From Rhodocyclaceae bacterium (GTDB taxonomy: Bacteria; Pseudomonadota; Gammaproteobacteria; Burkholderiales; Rhodocyclaceae), in the NCBI GenBank assembly GCA_016718525.1, contig JADKDD010000001.1, forward strand, positions 186,001 to 250,000: a stretch of DNA of 64,000 bases, written 5' to 3'. The notes under the pieces were generated by a model. It worked only from the letters and a program-made list of their open reading frames with translations. It made no database searches and was not told the origin of the DNA. The position numbers and the translations under genes were made by a program. Positions 9,579 through 18,787 of the stretch are shown piece after piece. Position 1 is the stretch's first letter, and every line of letters starts with the position of its first letter.

Positions 9579-11083
9579 AAAGTATCGGTAGCATGCTCAA
9601 ACAGCGCGCATTCATTTCACCGCAGCTGGAAGCCTATGTAGAACCTCCAACCAAGGTGCGGATGGACTACACGCAGGTCAACGCATTGGCCAATCAATGC
9701 GCCAGCGTGCTGACTTCGCTGGGTGTCGGCAAGGGCGACAGGGTCGCACTGTTGATGCCCAACTGTGTTGAATTCTGTTGCCTGTTTTACGGCGCCGCCA
9801 AGATCGGCGCAGTGGCTGTCCCGCTGAATACCCGGCTGACTGCGCCGGAACTGGAATTCATCCTTTCCGACAGTGGTAGCAAAGTGCTGGTGTTTGGTGA
9901 GGTATTTGCGAAAGTCGTCGAGGCAATCAAATCGGCCACAAATCACCCGGCCACGGTGCAGCAATGGGTGCCGGCCAGTGGCAGCCTGGACTCGCTTGCC
10001 GAGCGATTGAAATCGGCGAATGCCAACGAGCCGGATGTCGAGTGCGGCGGGTCTGACAATCTGTTCATCATGTACACCTCCGGCACCACGGGTAATCCGA
10101 AGGGTGTGGTCCATACCCACGACTCGGTGCACTCCGCAGCCAGTTCATGGGCGCTCACCGTCGACGTCCGTTACAAGGACCGCGTATTGTTACCCCTGCC
10201 GATGTTCCACGTTGCCGCACTAACGACGGTTATCTTTTGCGCCATGCGCGGCATCAGTCTGATTTCGATGCCACAGTTTGATCCGATGACGGTCTGGTCA
10301 TTGATTGTCGAGGAGCGGGTGTCGATTGGCGGTGCAGTGCCGGCAATCCTGAATTTCATGAGGCAGGTGCCGCAGTTCGCTGAACTCAACGCACCTGACT
10401 TTCGCTATTTCATTACCGGCGGTGCACCAATGCCCGAGGCATTGATCAAGATCTATGCGGCGAAAAATATGCAGGTGGTGCAGGGCTATGCACTGACTGA
10501 ATCCTGTGGCGGTGGCACTTTGCTGCTCAATGAAGATGCCTTGCGCAAAGTCGGATCGGCCGGACGCGCATCGATGTTTGCCGATATCCGCGTGCGCAGC
10601 ATCGACGGCGTGATCAGCGAACGTGGCGAGGGCGAAGTGGTGATCAAGTCGGACTTCCTGCTCAAGGAATACTGGAACCGGCCTGAAGCCACCCGGGACG
10701 CTTTTCAGGACGGCTGGTTTTGCACCGGCGATGTTGGTTTGATCGACGACGATGGCTATCTCTATATCAAGGACCGCATCAAGGACATGGTCATTTCCGG
10801 TGGCGAGAATATCTATCCGGCGGAAATTGAAAGTGTGATCGTCGGCATTCCCGGCGTCAGTGAAGTGGCGGTGATCGGCATGCCCGACGAGAAATGGGGT
10901 GAGATTGTCTGCGCCATTGTTGTCGCTGATCAAAGCAAGATCGACGATCTGCAGATCATTGAGTATTGCGGGGCACGACTGGCGCGGTACAAATTGCCCA
11001 AGAAGATCATCTTTGCCGAGACCATTCCGCGCAATCCATCTGGAAAAGTGCTGAAACGCGTCCTCCGCGAACAATACGTATAG
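9575..11083 (+). CDS. Long-chain acyl-CoA ligase (AMP-forming)
   Basis: This 502-residue ANL-superfamily enzyme activates a carboxylic acid, probably a fatty acid, to its CoA thioester through an acyl-adenylate. The P-loop-like motif MYTSGTTGNPKG is near residue 166. The GYALTESCGGG adenine-binding motif is near 305, the hinge DRIKDMVISGGENIYPAEIE near 404, and the catalytic Lys in NPSGKVLKRVL near the C-terminus. Its place between acyltransferases suggests that it supplies acyl-CoA for ester synthesis. The start ATG has a GGAGAAAG site and overlaps the end of the preceding gene. Confidence 0.9.
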   Translation: MKSIGSMLKQRAFISPQLEAYVEPPTKVRMDYTQVNALANQCASVLTSLGVGKGDRVALLMPNCVEFCCLFYGAAKIGAVAVPLNTRLTAPELEFILSDSGSKVLVFGEVFAKVVEAIKSATNHPATVQQWVPASGSLDSLAERLKSANANEPDVECGGSDNLFIMYTSGTTGNPKGVVHTHDSVHSAASSWALTVDVRYKDRVLLPLPMFHVAALTTVIFCAMRGISLISMPQFDPMTVWSLIVEERVSIGGAVPAILNFMRQVPQFAELNAPDFRYFITGGAPMPEALIKIYAAKNMQVVQGYALTESCGGGTLLLNEDALRKVGSAGRASMFADIRVRSIDGVISERGEGEVVIKSDFLLKEYWNRPEATRDAFQDGWFCTGDVGLIDDDGYLYIKDRIKDMVISGGENIYPAEIESVIVGIPGVSEVAVIGMPDEKWGEIVCAIVVADQSKIDDLQIIEYCGARLARYKLPKKIIFAETIPRNPSGKVLKRVLREQYV

Positions 11084-11093
11084 GGGCGTTGCC

Positions 11094-12014
11094 ATGATGC
11101 AGAGCTGGCAGACGGACCTGCTCAACTTGCAGTTGAGCGTGGGTGTCAAACCCTTGTTCAGGTTCGTCGGTTCGATTTCCAAAATCCGCCGTTTGGTGCA
11201 AGTCTCCGATCAGACCTTGGGACGCGTCAGTGTGCCGCGCGGTACCCGACGCGAGCGAGTGAAGATACCGGGAGCAGCTTTTGATGCCGAGTGGGTGAGT
11301 CATGACGCCAGCCCCAAGCGGAGAATTATTATGTATTTGCCGGGCGGCGCCTTTGTGCTGCGCATGCCGCACATGCATACCGGGATGGTGAGCCGGCTGT
11401 GCCGCCGGGCAGATGCACAGGCCCTGATGGTGTATTACCGACTGGCACCGGAGCATCCATTCCCGGCCTGTCTGGACGATGCCGTGCTTGCCTACCGCTG
11501 GCTGCTTGGGCAGGGCTATTCGCCTGAACAGGTTGTGATTGCCGGCGACTCGGCGGGCGGCGGGTTGACCTTGTCGACCTTATTGGCAATTCGTGATCAA
11601 GGATTGCCGGCGCCGGCCGGCGGATACATGCTCTCGCCCTTGCTCGACGCCAGCGACAGTTCGGCATCGCGCTGGAAGAACGCGGCGAGCGACAAAGCCT
11701 TGCCGGCTGCGCATCAGCGTGCCATTAACCCGCGCCCATTGGTGATGGGCGATCTGGCCATCAATGACCCAAAGTTATCGCCATTGTTCGGCGACTACCA
11801 TGGACTGCCACCACTGTACGTGCAGGTCAGTGATTCCGAGATGCTGCTGGATGACAGTCTGCGGATGGCGCGTCGTGCGCACACCTACCAGATCGAGGTC
11901 AAGGTAGACATCTGGCGCAAAGTGCCGCATGTCTGGCAGGCTTTCGCCTTTCTGCCGGAAAGTCGCGATGCCCTCAGTCGGGCCGCCAGCTTTTTGCGCG
12001 AACGAGTCGCCTGA
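11094..12014 (+). CDS. Alpha/beta hydrolase, hormone-sensitive lipase family
   Basis: This 306-residue carboxylesterase or lipase has the HSL-family layout. The oxyanion-hole motif is PGGAF at residues 83-87, where the usual first residue of HGG is replaced by proline. The nucleophile elbow GDSAGG has Ser153, and a YYRLAPEHPFPA segment lies at 114-125. A C-terminal Asp/His pair is plausible at VSDSEMLLDD and VPHVWQAF. No signal peptide is seen, so it probably works in the cytoplasm, perhaps turning over the esters made by the neighbouring acyltransferases. It follows the ligase by ten bases. Confidence 0.85.
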   Translation: MMQSWQTDLLNLQLSVGVKPLFRFVGSISKIRRLVQVSDQTLGRVSVPRGTRRERVKIPGAAFDAEWVSHDASPKRRIIMYLPGGAFVLRMPHMHTGMVSRLCRRADAQALMVYYRLAPEHPFPACLDDAVLAYRWLLGQGYSPEQVVIAGDSAGGGLTLSTLLAIRDQGLPAPAGGYMLSPLLDASDSSASRWKNAASDKALPAAHQRAINPRPLVMGDLAINDPKLSPLFGDYHGLPPLYVQVSDSEMLLDDSLRMARRAHTYQIEVKVDIWRKVPHVWQAFAFLPESRDALSRAASFLRERVA

Positions 12015-12065
12015 TCAACCGGGATCGTCTGCTTCACTTTCCCTCGATACAGCAGAGAGTTCCAA

Positions 12066-13580
12066 ATGGCCATTTACCAGGTTGATAGCGAAGACGCCAA
12101 CTTTTTCTTTCTCGAGAAGACCGAAAGCCCCACGCACATCAGCCTCGTCTATCTATACGATCAGTCGGCATTGGGCAAGGAGCCAGTGCGTTTTACGCAG
12201 ATCTGCCAGCATATGGCCAACCGGATCAACTCGGCGCCGGTGTTCCGTCAGAAAATTCGACCCGCACCGCGCAATATTGACTTCCCCTACTGGGAAGATG
12301 ACCACCAATTCGATCTGGATTTTCATGTTCGGCATTTGGCGCTACCCAAACCGGGCGACTGGCGTCAGTTCTGCATCCAGATAGCGCGTCTGCATTCGCG
12401 GCCGCTCGACCTCAATCGACCGCTCTGGGAACTCTATGTCATAGAGGGTTTGGACAAGGTTGATGGCTGTCCTCCCGGGTCGTTTGCGCTTTACTTCAAA
12501 GTGCATCACGGCGCCATGGATGAGTTTACGGCGCTCGAGTTGATGCAATCACTCAACGTGCACCAACCGGACCGTCGACAGCACGAGCACCCCAAGCAAC
12601 ATATCGCCCATTTGCGTGCCACTGCGCCGAGCGCGAACGAGATGGTGGTGCGCGGGGTGGTCAACAATACCTTGCGCAGCGCTCGTTTGGCAATGCAACT
12701 TGCCGCCAACTGGAGCACGCTTGGTCGCATGGCAACCGGGCTCACGCTGCGTCTGGCACGGCGCGCCGTAGATGGTGAAGCCGTGCTCGATAGCGCACCC
12801 ACACGATTTGCCCGGCCGCTCGGGTCGGCACGTGTATTCGAGGGCGGCTTTTATTCACGGCGCCTGATTGATGACATGGCAGCAAGGGTGCCCGGCGCAA
12901 CGCCGAGTCATGTACTGCTGGCGATTTGCGGTGAAGCAATGCGTGCCTATCTTGAGCGGCAGGGCGAAACGGCTGAAGTACCGCTGCAGGCGCTATTGAT
13001 GGTCAACGTGCGAAATGCAGGTGCGCATGCATTGATCGGCAACCGGATTGCGGTCAGTCAGATCGGCTTGCACACCGGTATCGCCTATCCGCTTGATCGC
13101 CTGCATGCCATCTGCTCCACCCACCCGGAACTGCACAGTGTTGAGAAAAACGAGCTCACCAGCTTCCGTTTGCGCTCGCTTTATCAAAATTTACCGGCCC
13201 CGCTGATGGCTTGGCTGGGACGTAACGCCAACCGCAGGAATAGTGTCCACCGAGGCATTCTGTCTGCTGGCAACTGTGGTGTAGCCGAGATGAATGGAGG
13301 AGACAAGCCGCTTTATATGATGGGTGCTCGTCTGATTGGGTTTACCGGCATTCCACCCTTGTTCAGCGGATGCGGACTGATGTTTACTGCAAGCACTTAC
13401 GGCGACCGGATCGGATTGACCTTTGTTTCCGATCGCGACATGCTTCCCGACCCACGACAATTGCGCGTTTGTCTTGATGAGGCAGTTGAACAAATCGCCA
13501 CCCATCTGGCGCAAGCTCAAACCAAATCCGGTCGGCACAGCGCCACGACACAGCGCCGAACGGCAGATGCGGCGGCGTAG
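12066..13580 (+). CDS. WS/DGAT family protein 3 with altered active-site motif
   Basis: This 504-residue protein has WS/DGAT architecture: an N-terminal FFFLEKTESPTHI segment, PLDLNRPLWELYVIEGL, and a C-terminal domain ending like its two neighbours. Its motif is HHGAMDE at 147-153, so the Gly of HHxxxDG is Glu. The usual ND motif is absent, since the aligned region reads TPSHVLLAI. The second His of HHxxxD is the catalytic base in the family and is kept, so activity is possible, but substrate or function may differ. A 51-base gap separates it from the lipase gene. It is the last gene of the operon, and no hairpin terminator is evident after it. Confidence 0.82.
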   Translation: MAIYQVDSEDANFFFLEKTESPTHISLVYLYDQSALGKEPVRFTQICQHMANRINSAPVFRQKIRPAPRNIDFPYWEDDHQFDLDFHVRHLALPKPGDWRQFCIQIARLHSRPLDLNRPLWELYVIEGLDKVDGCPPGSFALYFKVHHGAMDEFTALELMQSLNVHQPDRRQHEHPKQHIAHLRATAPSANEMVVRGVVNNTLRSARLAMQLAANWSTLGRMATGLTLRLARRAVDGEAVLDSAPTRFARPLGSARVFEGGFYSRRLIDDMAARVPGATPSHVLLAICGEAMRAYLERQGETAEVPLQALLMVNVRNAGAHALIGNRIAVSQIGLHTGIAYPLDRLHAICSTHPELHSVEKNELTSFRLRSLYQNLPAPLMAWLGRNANRRNSVHRGILSAGNCGVAEMNGGDKPLYMMGARLIGFTGIPPLFSGCGLMFTASTYGDRIGLTFVSDRDMLPDPRQLRVCLDEAVEQIATHLAQAQTKSGRHSATTQRRTADAAA

Positions 13581-13711
13581 CTTTTTGGGGCCATTTGAAG
13601 ATGGGTCAGAAGGTCAAATTGCAGAAAGTGTGACTGGCTTCATTGGACTGGAAGCTGTCCTTGGGATTTCTCGAAAGCAGTCGTTTGACGTTCAAGCCAA
13701 ACCAACACCTT

Positions 13712-14332
13712 CTAATTAGGTTTCGGCCTGAGCGACGGCTCAGTCGCCGCTGTCGCGCTATCCATAAACCTTTCAAACTCCTGGCTCTCAAAGAATTGCT
13801 GAAGGAAGTTCAATCCCCGCACGCGAGACTTCAGGATGTTGTCGATCTCTATGCGAATTGTGCAAATTCTTTCATACTGATCGTCAAGTTTCTCGGACAA
13901 TCTCATACAGCTATCATGCGACTCAAGATCGCAGTCGAGTAAACCAGAGTGAACAAGTAGATTGCGCTCGTTGACCAAAGTCTTCCATCGAGATATGAGG
14001 GCAGTTAGGGGTTCAGGATTATCAGGATGTGCTTCAATAGTCGACGAGAAGCTGAACACTGGTTCCTCTAATTTTTCAGGGTCCTTGACTGCCGCAGCAG
14101 GTCTGAGAACATGCATCTCAAACAAGGTCATTAGCATGCCAAGTCCCGCCTTTTCAGCTTGTTTCTTCTGTTCTTCAATTTGTTTCGAGATCTCCACCTC
14201 TGTCCCCGAACCACTTAGCGTAGGAAGAACCGACCTGAGCGTCGACTCCAGTTGCTGAAAGCCAAAGACGTTACGTCCAACGCGCCATAAAACCTGATGC
14301 TTGATTTCCGCGACTGGTAGGCTTTGATTCAT
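13712..14332 (-). CDS. Hypothetical helical protein with HEPN-like RNLLVH motif
   Basis: I do not recognise this 206-residue protein as a named family. It looks entirely alpha-helical, with a charged helix at about 47-65 (EEQKKQAEK) and a C-terminal helical region. Residues 123-128 read RNLLVH, matching the R(N)x3H signature of HEPN-domain ribonucleases and their non-catalytic relatives. It could be a HEPN RNase, an abortive-infection protein or a coincidental match. It is oriented away from the lipid operon and has no obvious partner antitoxin. Its codon use is less G+C-rich than the lipid operon, in keeping with an accessory region. Confidence 0.6.
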   Translation of the reverse strand: MNQSLPVAEIKHQVLWRVGRNVFGFQQLESTLRSVLPTLSGSGTEVEISKQIEEQKKQAEKAGLGMLMTLFEMHVLRPAAAVKDPEKLEEPVFSFSSTIEAHPDNPEPLTALISRWKTLVNERNLLVHSGLLDCDLESHDSCMRLSEKLDDQYERICTIRIEIDNILKSRVRGLNFLQQFFESQEFERFMDSATAATEPSLRPKPN

Positions 14333-14656
14333 GGCTCTAACGAATAGCGTTTATCCGCCGACGCGGAAATGTTTGATCAGTGGGTGTGTCATATCAGCGA
14401 ACAAGCCTTGTTGGACTGAACCGACGCTAGTGCGTTGGCTATTGGGGATTGTATGCTTGACATTACCGAGTTGTGCGAGAAACTCGACGGCCTGCTTCCG
14501 CTGCAAAGCTGAACTGCAACACGCTTAATTACCGATGATCACTAGGGCTGCCGGTTACAGACTGTTTGCGGAAGCTCAGTTATTGATGCTGAAGTGCCGT
14601 TTCATACTAATGTGGTCAGAGCCTCGGGAAAACACGTCCAGAATTTCCTCAAGGGT
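14333..14656. other. Intergenic region with a degenerate dispersed repeat
   Basis: No convincing gene is present. The stretch holds a degraded copy of the intergenic repeat described at 20220, in two pieces: GCTTCCGCTGCAAAGCTGAA at 14494-14513, and TACAGACTG followed by GCGGAAGCTCAGTTATTGATGCTGAA-like sequence ending near 14592. Confidence 0.5.
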
Positions 14657-15193
14657 CTATTCAGGCAATCCGTCTGGACTTTCCCACATCGAGCCGAAAG
14701 TTCGGTCGTAGTAAGTTTCCCAAACCACATCTTCGGGAACGATACATACTTCTTGGCTGCAGATTTCACTCTTAAGAGATACACGTAGAAATCCCTGAAT
14801 GATCGTACCGCAGAACTTCAATCCAGCTTCTGCCATGACTCGGCGCATTGTCACCCCAGTTACACCAACCAAGGCCTCCAACTCGCCGAAACACTTCTCG
14901 TCAATACGGTTGTCTTTGCCAAACTCCACTAGCGCCCAATCTTTTACATCGTTCAGAGCACTCTTTCGGCAAACCTTTGCTCGATTTTTTATCTTTATGT
15001 CTTGCGGGGTGAACTCGACTAGCGTTTCACCGTCCGAGCGCATATAGCCGGTTGCACCGAATGTATTCCCGATCTCGTCGAACCAGTCCTCGGAACTGCG
15101 TGGCGCAACCACATTCCAAGACGGGCAAAGGTGCTGAACCAGCGCGTCAACAGACGTCGTTTTTAGTCCAGGTCCATGGTCAGTTTTTTGCAT
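14657..15193 (-). CDS. Hypothetical protein
   Basis: This 178-residue protein is not one I recognise. It is soluble, without signal peptide or membrane helix, and is rich in charged residues. Its middle (VEFGKDNRIDEKCFGELEALVG) is predicted helical, and the C-terminus is acidic. The ATG at 15193 has a GAGGATGGAAA ribosome site just upstream on the minus strand, which supports it as a real gene. It is flanked by other orphan genes on the same strand with gaps of about 90 and 320 bases, so an operon with the 544-residue gene upstream is possible. Confidence 0.6.
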   Translation of the reverse strand: MQKTDHGPGLKTTSVDALVQHLCPSWNVVAPRSSEDWFDEIGNTFGATGYMRSDGETLVEFTPQDIKIKNRAKVCRKSALNDVKDWALVEFGKDNRIDEKCFGELEALVGVTGVTMRRVMAEAGLKFCGTIIQGFLRVSLKSEICSQEVCIVPEDVVWETYYDRTFGSMWESPDGLPE

Positions 15194-15279
15194 TTTCCAT
15201 CCTCATTCCTACGTTGATCCGATAGTCCATTGGCCTCCGCTCTCTTCGTCCACACCACATCTTTTCCCTGTTTAGTTGT

Positions 15280-16914
15280 CTATTTCTCTGGAATATATTG
15301 GTCAATGAGCTTCGCTCTCGGGGGCAGTCCCCACGTCCGCAATACGTCCGACATTAATTTTGGTGGTGGTTCGCGCCGCTCCAGTTCGTAAAGTTCCTCC
15401 GCAATTTCTGTGGCGTAGTCAGCTAACGACCATACCTTCAGATGCTCGACTGGATACTCAAACTCAAAGCAGGGGTAGTGGCGCCTCGACTCCGCAATGC
15501 CGTCGTTTTGCGTATCAGCACGAGATCCAGCAAGGTTTAAACAGGTGCTTCCGAACATTTTCTCCGAATCGGAATCGGGCAGGCCAACTAGTTCTCCCGC
15601 CCATCGCAACCAATACTGGATGGCCCAATGTTGGAGAAAAGGCGTGTAGACCCTTGCCGCCACATTCACCTGGGGCGCAGTCAAATGGATTCGCATCGCA
15701 TCAATAAATGGCCAGAGCGCGCGATCACCCATGCAGATGACGGCGCCAAATACTGCACCGGGATTTTCGATGGCACCCGACTCAAAGAAGTACTCAAGTG
15801 TGCCCAACGCGAGTGGCAGACCGTCGTCTCCGGCTGGGGAGCAACTAAGGAAATTGATCGTGGCAGTGGAAGCAACACCCATATCCGGTTCTCGAATCAG
15901 AATGGGGTAAAACGCCTTGGCTGAAAGGTGCAGCCTTTCGACACGTTCATTCAACTGCATGGTGAGGTGCCCACGGTGTTCCACATCGGTTCGCCCAACG
16001 GCATAGGTGTAGAGCCGGGCGAGCATGGGCACATCGCCCTCATTGATCTCTGCGCCATACAGGGTCATTGCATCACGCAGAAACTCTAGAAGGTTGTCAT
16101 CGCTAAGACGTACCCAGGCAGCCTCGTCCGCGAGTAGCGCACGCAATTCATTCGCGTCGGAAAACTTTAGCGGTGCGGATGTCGGGATTGGTTCATTTGC
16201 TGCACCGGCGGCGCTGGTCGAAAGAGGCTCTGGCGTCCACAATGACGGGGCGACCTGATCAATATAGATGGCCTTAAACTGTTCGAGAGTCATCGCCTCC
16301 GACTTTATGCGACCAGTGATTCCCGTCTGCTCAATGGAACCGTTCCAGGCATAAAAGAACGCCGGTAGCTCGGCCCAAAAGTGTTCTTTGGTAAGGACGA
16401 TCTCGGCAAGTCGACGCGCCGCAACTTCCGCCGACACGCCCTCGCGGGGAATCTCAACTGACATTTCCGCCGTGACTCGATCCCAGGGGTTGTTGGGAAA
16501 TCGATGAACTTTCGAGTAAGCCGACACGACATTATCGAAACCGATGAGCAATCGTTTGGCGATGTCGACTCGCGAGTCCTCACTAATGTGCTGACTTAGC
16601 TGGACCAATGTTGGACACGAGCCAAACCGAAGACCGAACAAAGGGATGAGATCAATGGCAGGGTTCCATGTATTGCCACAGACAAACCGCCCCACCTGCT
16701 CAACGCTCTGACTAAACGGGTTAAGCATGACGTTAACGATTGGGAGCACTGCTCCGATTTCATGGTTACCAACCGCTGCGACGAAACTAAGGGTCGGTCC
16801 ACTTGGGTTCACGATGCCGTATGCGAAGAAGACATTCAGCGGAGCCGCCACCAAATCGTCGATGGTGTTTGTGATGGTTTCCGGAAGGAGGTCGATACGG
16901 CAGGATGATGTCAT
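15280..16914 (-). CDS. Large hypothetical protein
   Basis: This 544-residue protein matches no family I can name. The N-terminal half is beta-rich and resembles a self-contained domain to about residue 215. A Pro/Ser/Thr-rich linker around 226-250 (LSTSAAGAANEPIPTSAPLK) leads to a mostly helical C-terminal domain. No signal peptide or catalytic motif is evident. The frame is open throughout and gene-like in composition, and no overlapping frame is plausible. It precedes the 178-residue orphan on the same strand. The start codon is uncertain because the ribosome site before 16914 is weak. Confidence 0.6.
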   Translation of the reverse strand: MTSSCRIDLLPETITNTIDDLVAAPLNVFFAYGIVNPSGPTLSFVAAVGNHEIGAVLPIVNVMLNPFSQSVEQVGRFVCGNTWNPAIDLIPLFGLRFGSCPTLVQLSQHISEDSRVDIAKRLLIGFDNVVSAYSKVHRFPNNPWDRVTAEMSVEIPREGVSAEVAARRLAEIVLTKEHFWAELPAFFYAWNGSIEQTGITGRIKSEAMTLEQFKAIYIDQVAPSLWTPEPLSTSAAGAANEPIPTSAPLKFSDANELRALLADEAAWVRLSDDNLLEFLRDAMTLYGAEINEGDVPMLARLYTYAVGRTDVEHRGHLTMQLNERVERLHLSAKAFYPILIREPDMGVASTATINFLSCSPAGDDGLPLALGTLEYFFESGAIENPGAVFGAVICMGDRALWPFIDAMRIHLTAPQVNVAARVYTPFLQHWAIQYWLRWAGELVGLPDSDSEKMFGSTCLNLAGSRADTQNDGIAESRRHYPCFEFEYPVEHLKVWSLADYATEIAEELYELERREPPPKLMSDVLRTWGLPPRAKLIDQYIPEK

Positions 16915-17200
16915 GGGCTACTCTGCTAACTAGTGATGTCTGATCACCCCTAAAAAACAATCTTCGGGGCAGCGTTTGTCGAAATTCGCAACTTACCATG
17001 ACTAACGCAATCAAAGATTGTGTGTTGTCGCCGACGCCGAATTGACCCAGGCGCTGATTTGGACTGCCCCATCATCGACCCGAGAAATCGTTTCACGAAC
17101 AAGGCAGTATTCGCGGTGTTTGTGGGTCAGCAAATTCCGGCAGACTGGGTCAATTTGACGTCAGCGGCAACAATCATTCGACGCGACTGAATAGCGACAG

Positions 17201-18037
17201 CTAGTCAGTAAGCTTCCATAGATACTCAATTCGCGCCCAAGACTGCTTTCCTACACCGTTTTCCGTACCAGCCGTAAATTTGCACAAACTCAAACCCTGC
17301 TTTGCAGCTTCGTCGAGCCGGCGGAACCCTGATGATCGTTCAATTTTGCTATCAATCACAGTTCCATCTGGACTGATTAGGAATTGCAACACTACTAGGC
17401 CAGTCTCGTGAGCGCGAATAGACGCTGGCGGATATTCAGGCTTTCTGCATCTCGAAGCGTCAATTACTGCGGCGGTGCGTTGCGCACTGCCTGTGTTTTG
17501 AATCGGCGCCATGTTGCGGCAAACGTCACTCCTACAGGCGTGGTTTCCTTGGCAATCTACGTCTCGCTTGCAACTTTCGCCCAGTGAACGAGAGAATTTC
17601 GGAAAATCTGCATGCTTTCCTGCTTCTCCTGCCTTAGCTTCTGCAGCTTCACGGATCGCCAACTGTCTAGCAAGTTCGTCAGCGCGGCGTGTCTCCTTCT
17701 CAGTCGACTTTTGCGCCCTCTCCTTAGATTCTCTTCGCTGCTTTGCCGCAATTTCACTTTGCTTATTTTGCTCCTCTTCATCAGCTTTTCGCTTTAGCTC
17801 AACTGCTTGCTGTGCCGCGGCCTTTGCTACTGACGCATCAGCAGCAGCTTTCTGCATCCATCCTCGATAGCCAACGCCACTAACGGCTGCAACTATCAGC
17901 GCTCCCACGATAACGTAGGCAACATTTTTTTTTGACGAAACAGACGTTGGTGCTAGAGCGGGAGGTCTAGCTGTTGGCGTTGCTTTTCGCGCAACTATGG
18001 GAACTGCTTTTGGCGGTGCGACGTGTGCAGGTGACAT
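17201..18037 (-). CDS. TonB-like protein with coiled coil and Cys-rich insert
   Basis: This 278-residue protein is an unusual TonB-family member. A Pro/Ala-rich cytoplasmic segment (1-37) leads to one transmembrane helix at 39-57. A Lys/Glu/Ala-rich coiled coil spans about 65-140. A short module with four cysteines (156, 162, 168, 173; pattern C-x5-C-x5-C-x4-C) comes next, and then a TonB C-terminal domain at about 197-278, including YPPASIRAHETG and FLISPDGTV. TonB proteins carry energy from the inner membrane to outer-membrane receptors. No exbB, exbD or receptor gene lies beside it, so it may act with distant ExbBD or have a structural role. Confidence 0.7.
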   Translation of the reverse strand: MSPAHVAPPKAVPIVARKATPTARPPALAPTSVSSKKNVAYVIVGALIVAAVSGVGYRGWMQKAAADASVAKAAAQQAVELKRKADEEEQNKQSEIAAKQRRESKERAQKSTEKETRRADELARQLAIREAAEAKAGEAGKHADFPKFSRSLGESCKRDVDCQGNHACRSDVCRNMAPIQNTGSAQRTAAVIDASRCRKPEYPPASIRAHETGLVVLQFLISPDGTVIDSKIERSSGFRRLDEAAKQGLSLCKFTAGTENGVGKQSWARIEYLWKLTD

Positions 18038-18132
18038 ATCTTGTTTCGCGCCACACTAACGGCAGAACTTCGCTGTCGCAGGCAGATCAAACCCACGAGT
18101 GGCACCAGTCAGAACAACGATTCGCGGCGCGC

Positions 18133-18465
18133 TCATTTGACTCCCCCGGATATGTCAGTGCGAAATTCGAGCGCACTAAGAAAGCGGTCTCGTGCTTTTT
18201 CGATAACCACCTGATGAAGTTCGGGGACGAGTATTTTGCAATCGGAATAGAACGCGTCAAATGCCTCGAGGACGTTCGCCCGATTAAATACCCTATCCGT
18301 CGTCGCGTCAGGATGGCACTCAGCGCCACTGAGTGGCTTAAGCACCGCGTACTTCGGAACAAGACGCTGACCGCCCTTCCCGGTGGCAAACAGGGAACCT
18401 GTCTTCACATACTCTTCGCCTTCGTATTCGAAGCGGGCACCCATGGGCAGTTGATGAATTTTCAT
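18133..18465 (-). CDS. Small hypothetical protein
   Basis: This 110-residue protein starts MKIHQLPMGARFEYEGEEYV and has an N-terminal beta-barrel-like segment that reads like a small SH3 or Tudor-like fold, then a helical C-terminal half. I do not recognise the family. It begins 11 bases after the end of the 103-residue gene upstream on the same strand, so the two are probably co-transcribed. Such pairs of small proteins are common in mobile or phage-derived DNA, but no integrase or phage gene is seen here. Confidence 0.55.
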   Translation of the reverse strand: MKIHQLPMGARFEYEGEEYVKTGSLFATGKGGQRLVPKYAVLKPLSGAECHPDATTDRVFNRANVLEAFDAFYSDCKILVPELHQVVIEKARDRFLSALEFRTDISGGVK

Positions 18466-18475
18466 GGCAGTTCAC

Positions 18476-18787
18476 TCATTTAAAAGTTGGCGGCTCCCAG
18501 CCAAGCAACTCAGCAAGTCGGCAAATAATCCACTCGGCTTCCTTGTCATTAAAGTCAGATTCGTGATCGAGCAAGTCTTTGCGGCAACGGGAAAGGATTT
18601 CAGGTGCAGAAAAATTCTCTTTGAATGCAAGAGTCTGCGCGTGCTCGGTTAAAACACAGGCCATGTCTTCACATTGCTCGTAGCGACCGAGGACCATTTC
18701 CTGTGGCGCGGTCGGTCGGCTCTGCCCCTGTGTGATGTACATGGCCATGAATGACTGCGGGGGTTCGATCTGGTTATCAATGGTCAT
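18476..18787 (-). CDS. Small hypothetical protein
   Basis: This protein of about 103 residues begins MTIDNQIEPPQSF if the ATG at 18787 is used. An upstream in-frame ATG at 18802 would add five residues. It is acidic and helical, with one segment rich in Cys and Glu (EQCEDMACVL). No family is recognised. It sits 11 bases upstream of the 110-residue gene, in a likely two-gene operon that runs toward the TonB-like gene. Confidence 0.5.
   Translation of the reverse strand: MTIDNQIEPPQSFMAMYITQGQSRPTAPQEMVLGRYEQCEDMACVLTEHAQTLAFKENFSAPEILSRCRKDLLDHESDFNDKEAEWIICRLAELLGWEPPTFK

Noticed and set aside
10298..11182. Minus-strand open frame of 294 codons inside the acyl-CoA ligase gene
   Set aside because: It is antisense to a strongly supported gene, with atypical His/Asp-rich composition.
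14331..14528. Short plus-strand frame beside the HEPN-like gene
   Set aside because: It is low-complexity, Cys-rich and runs into the repeat fragment.
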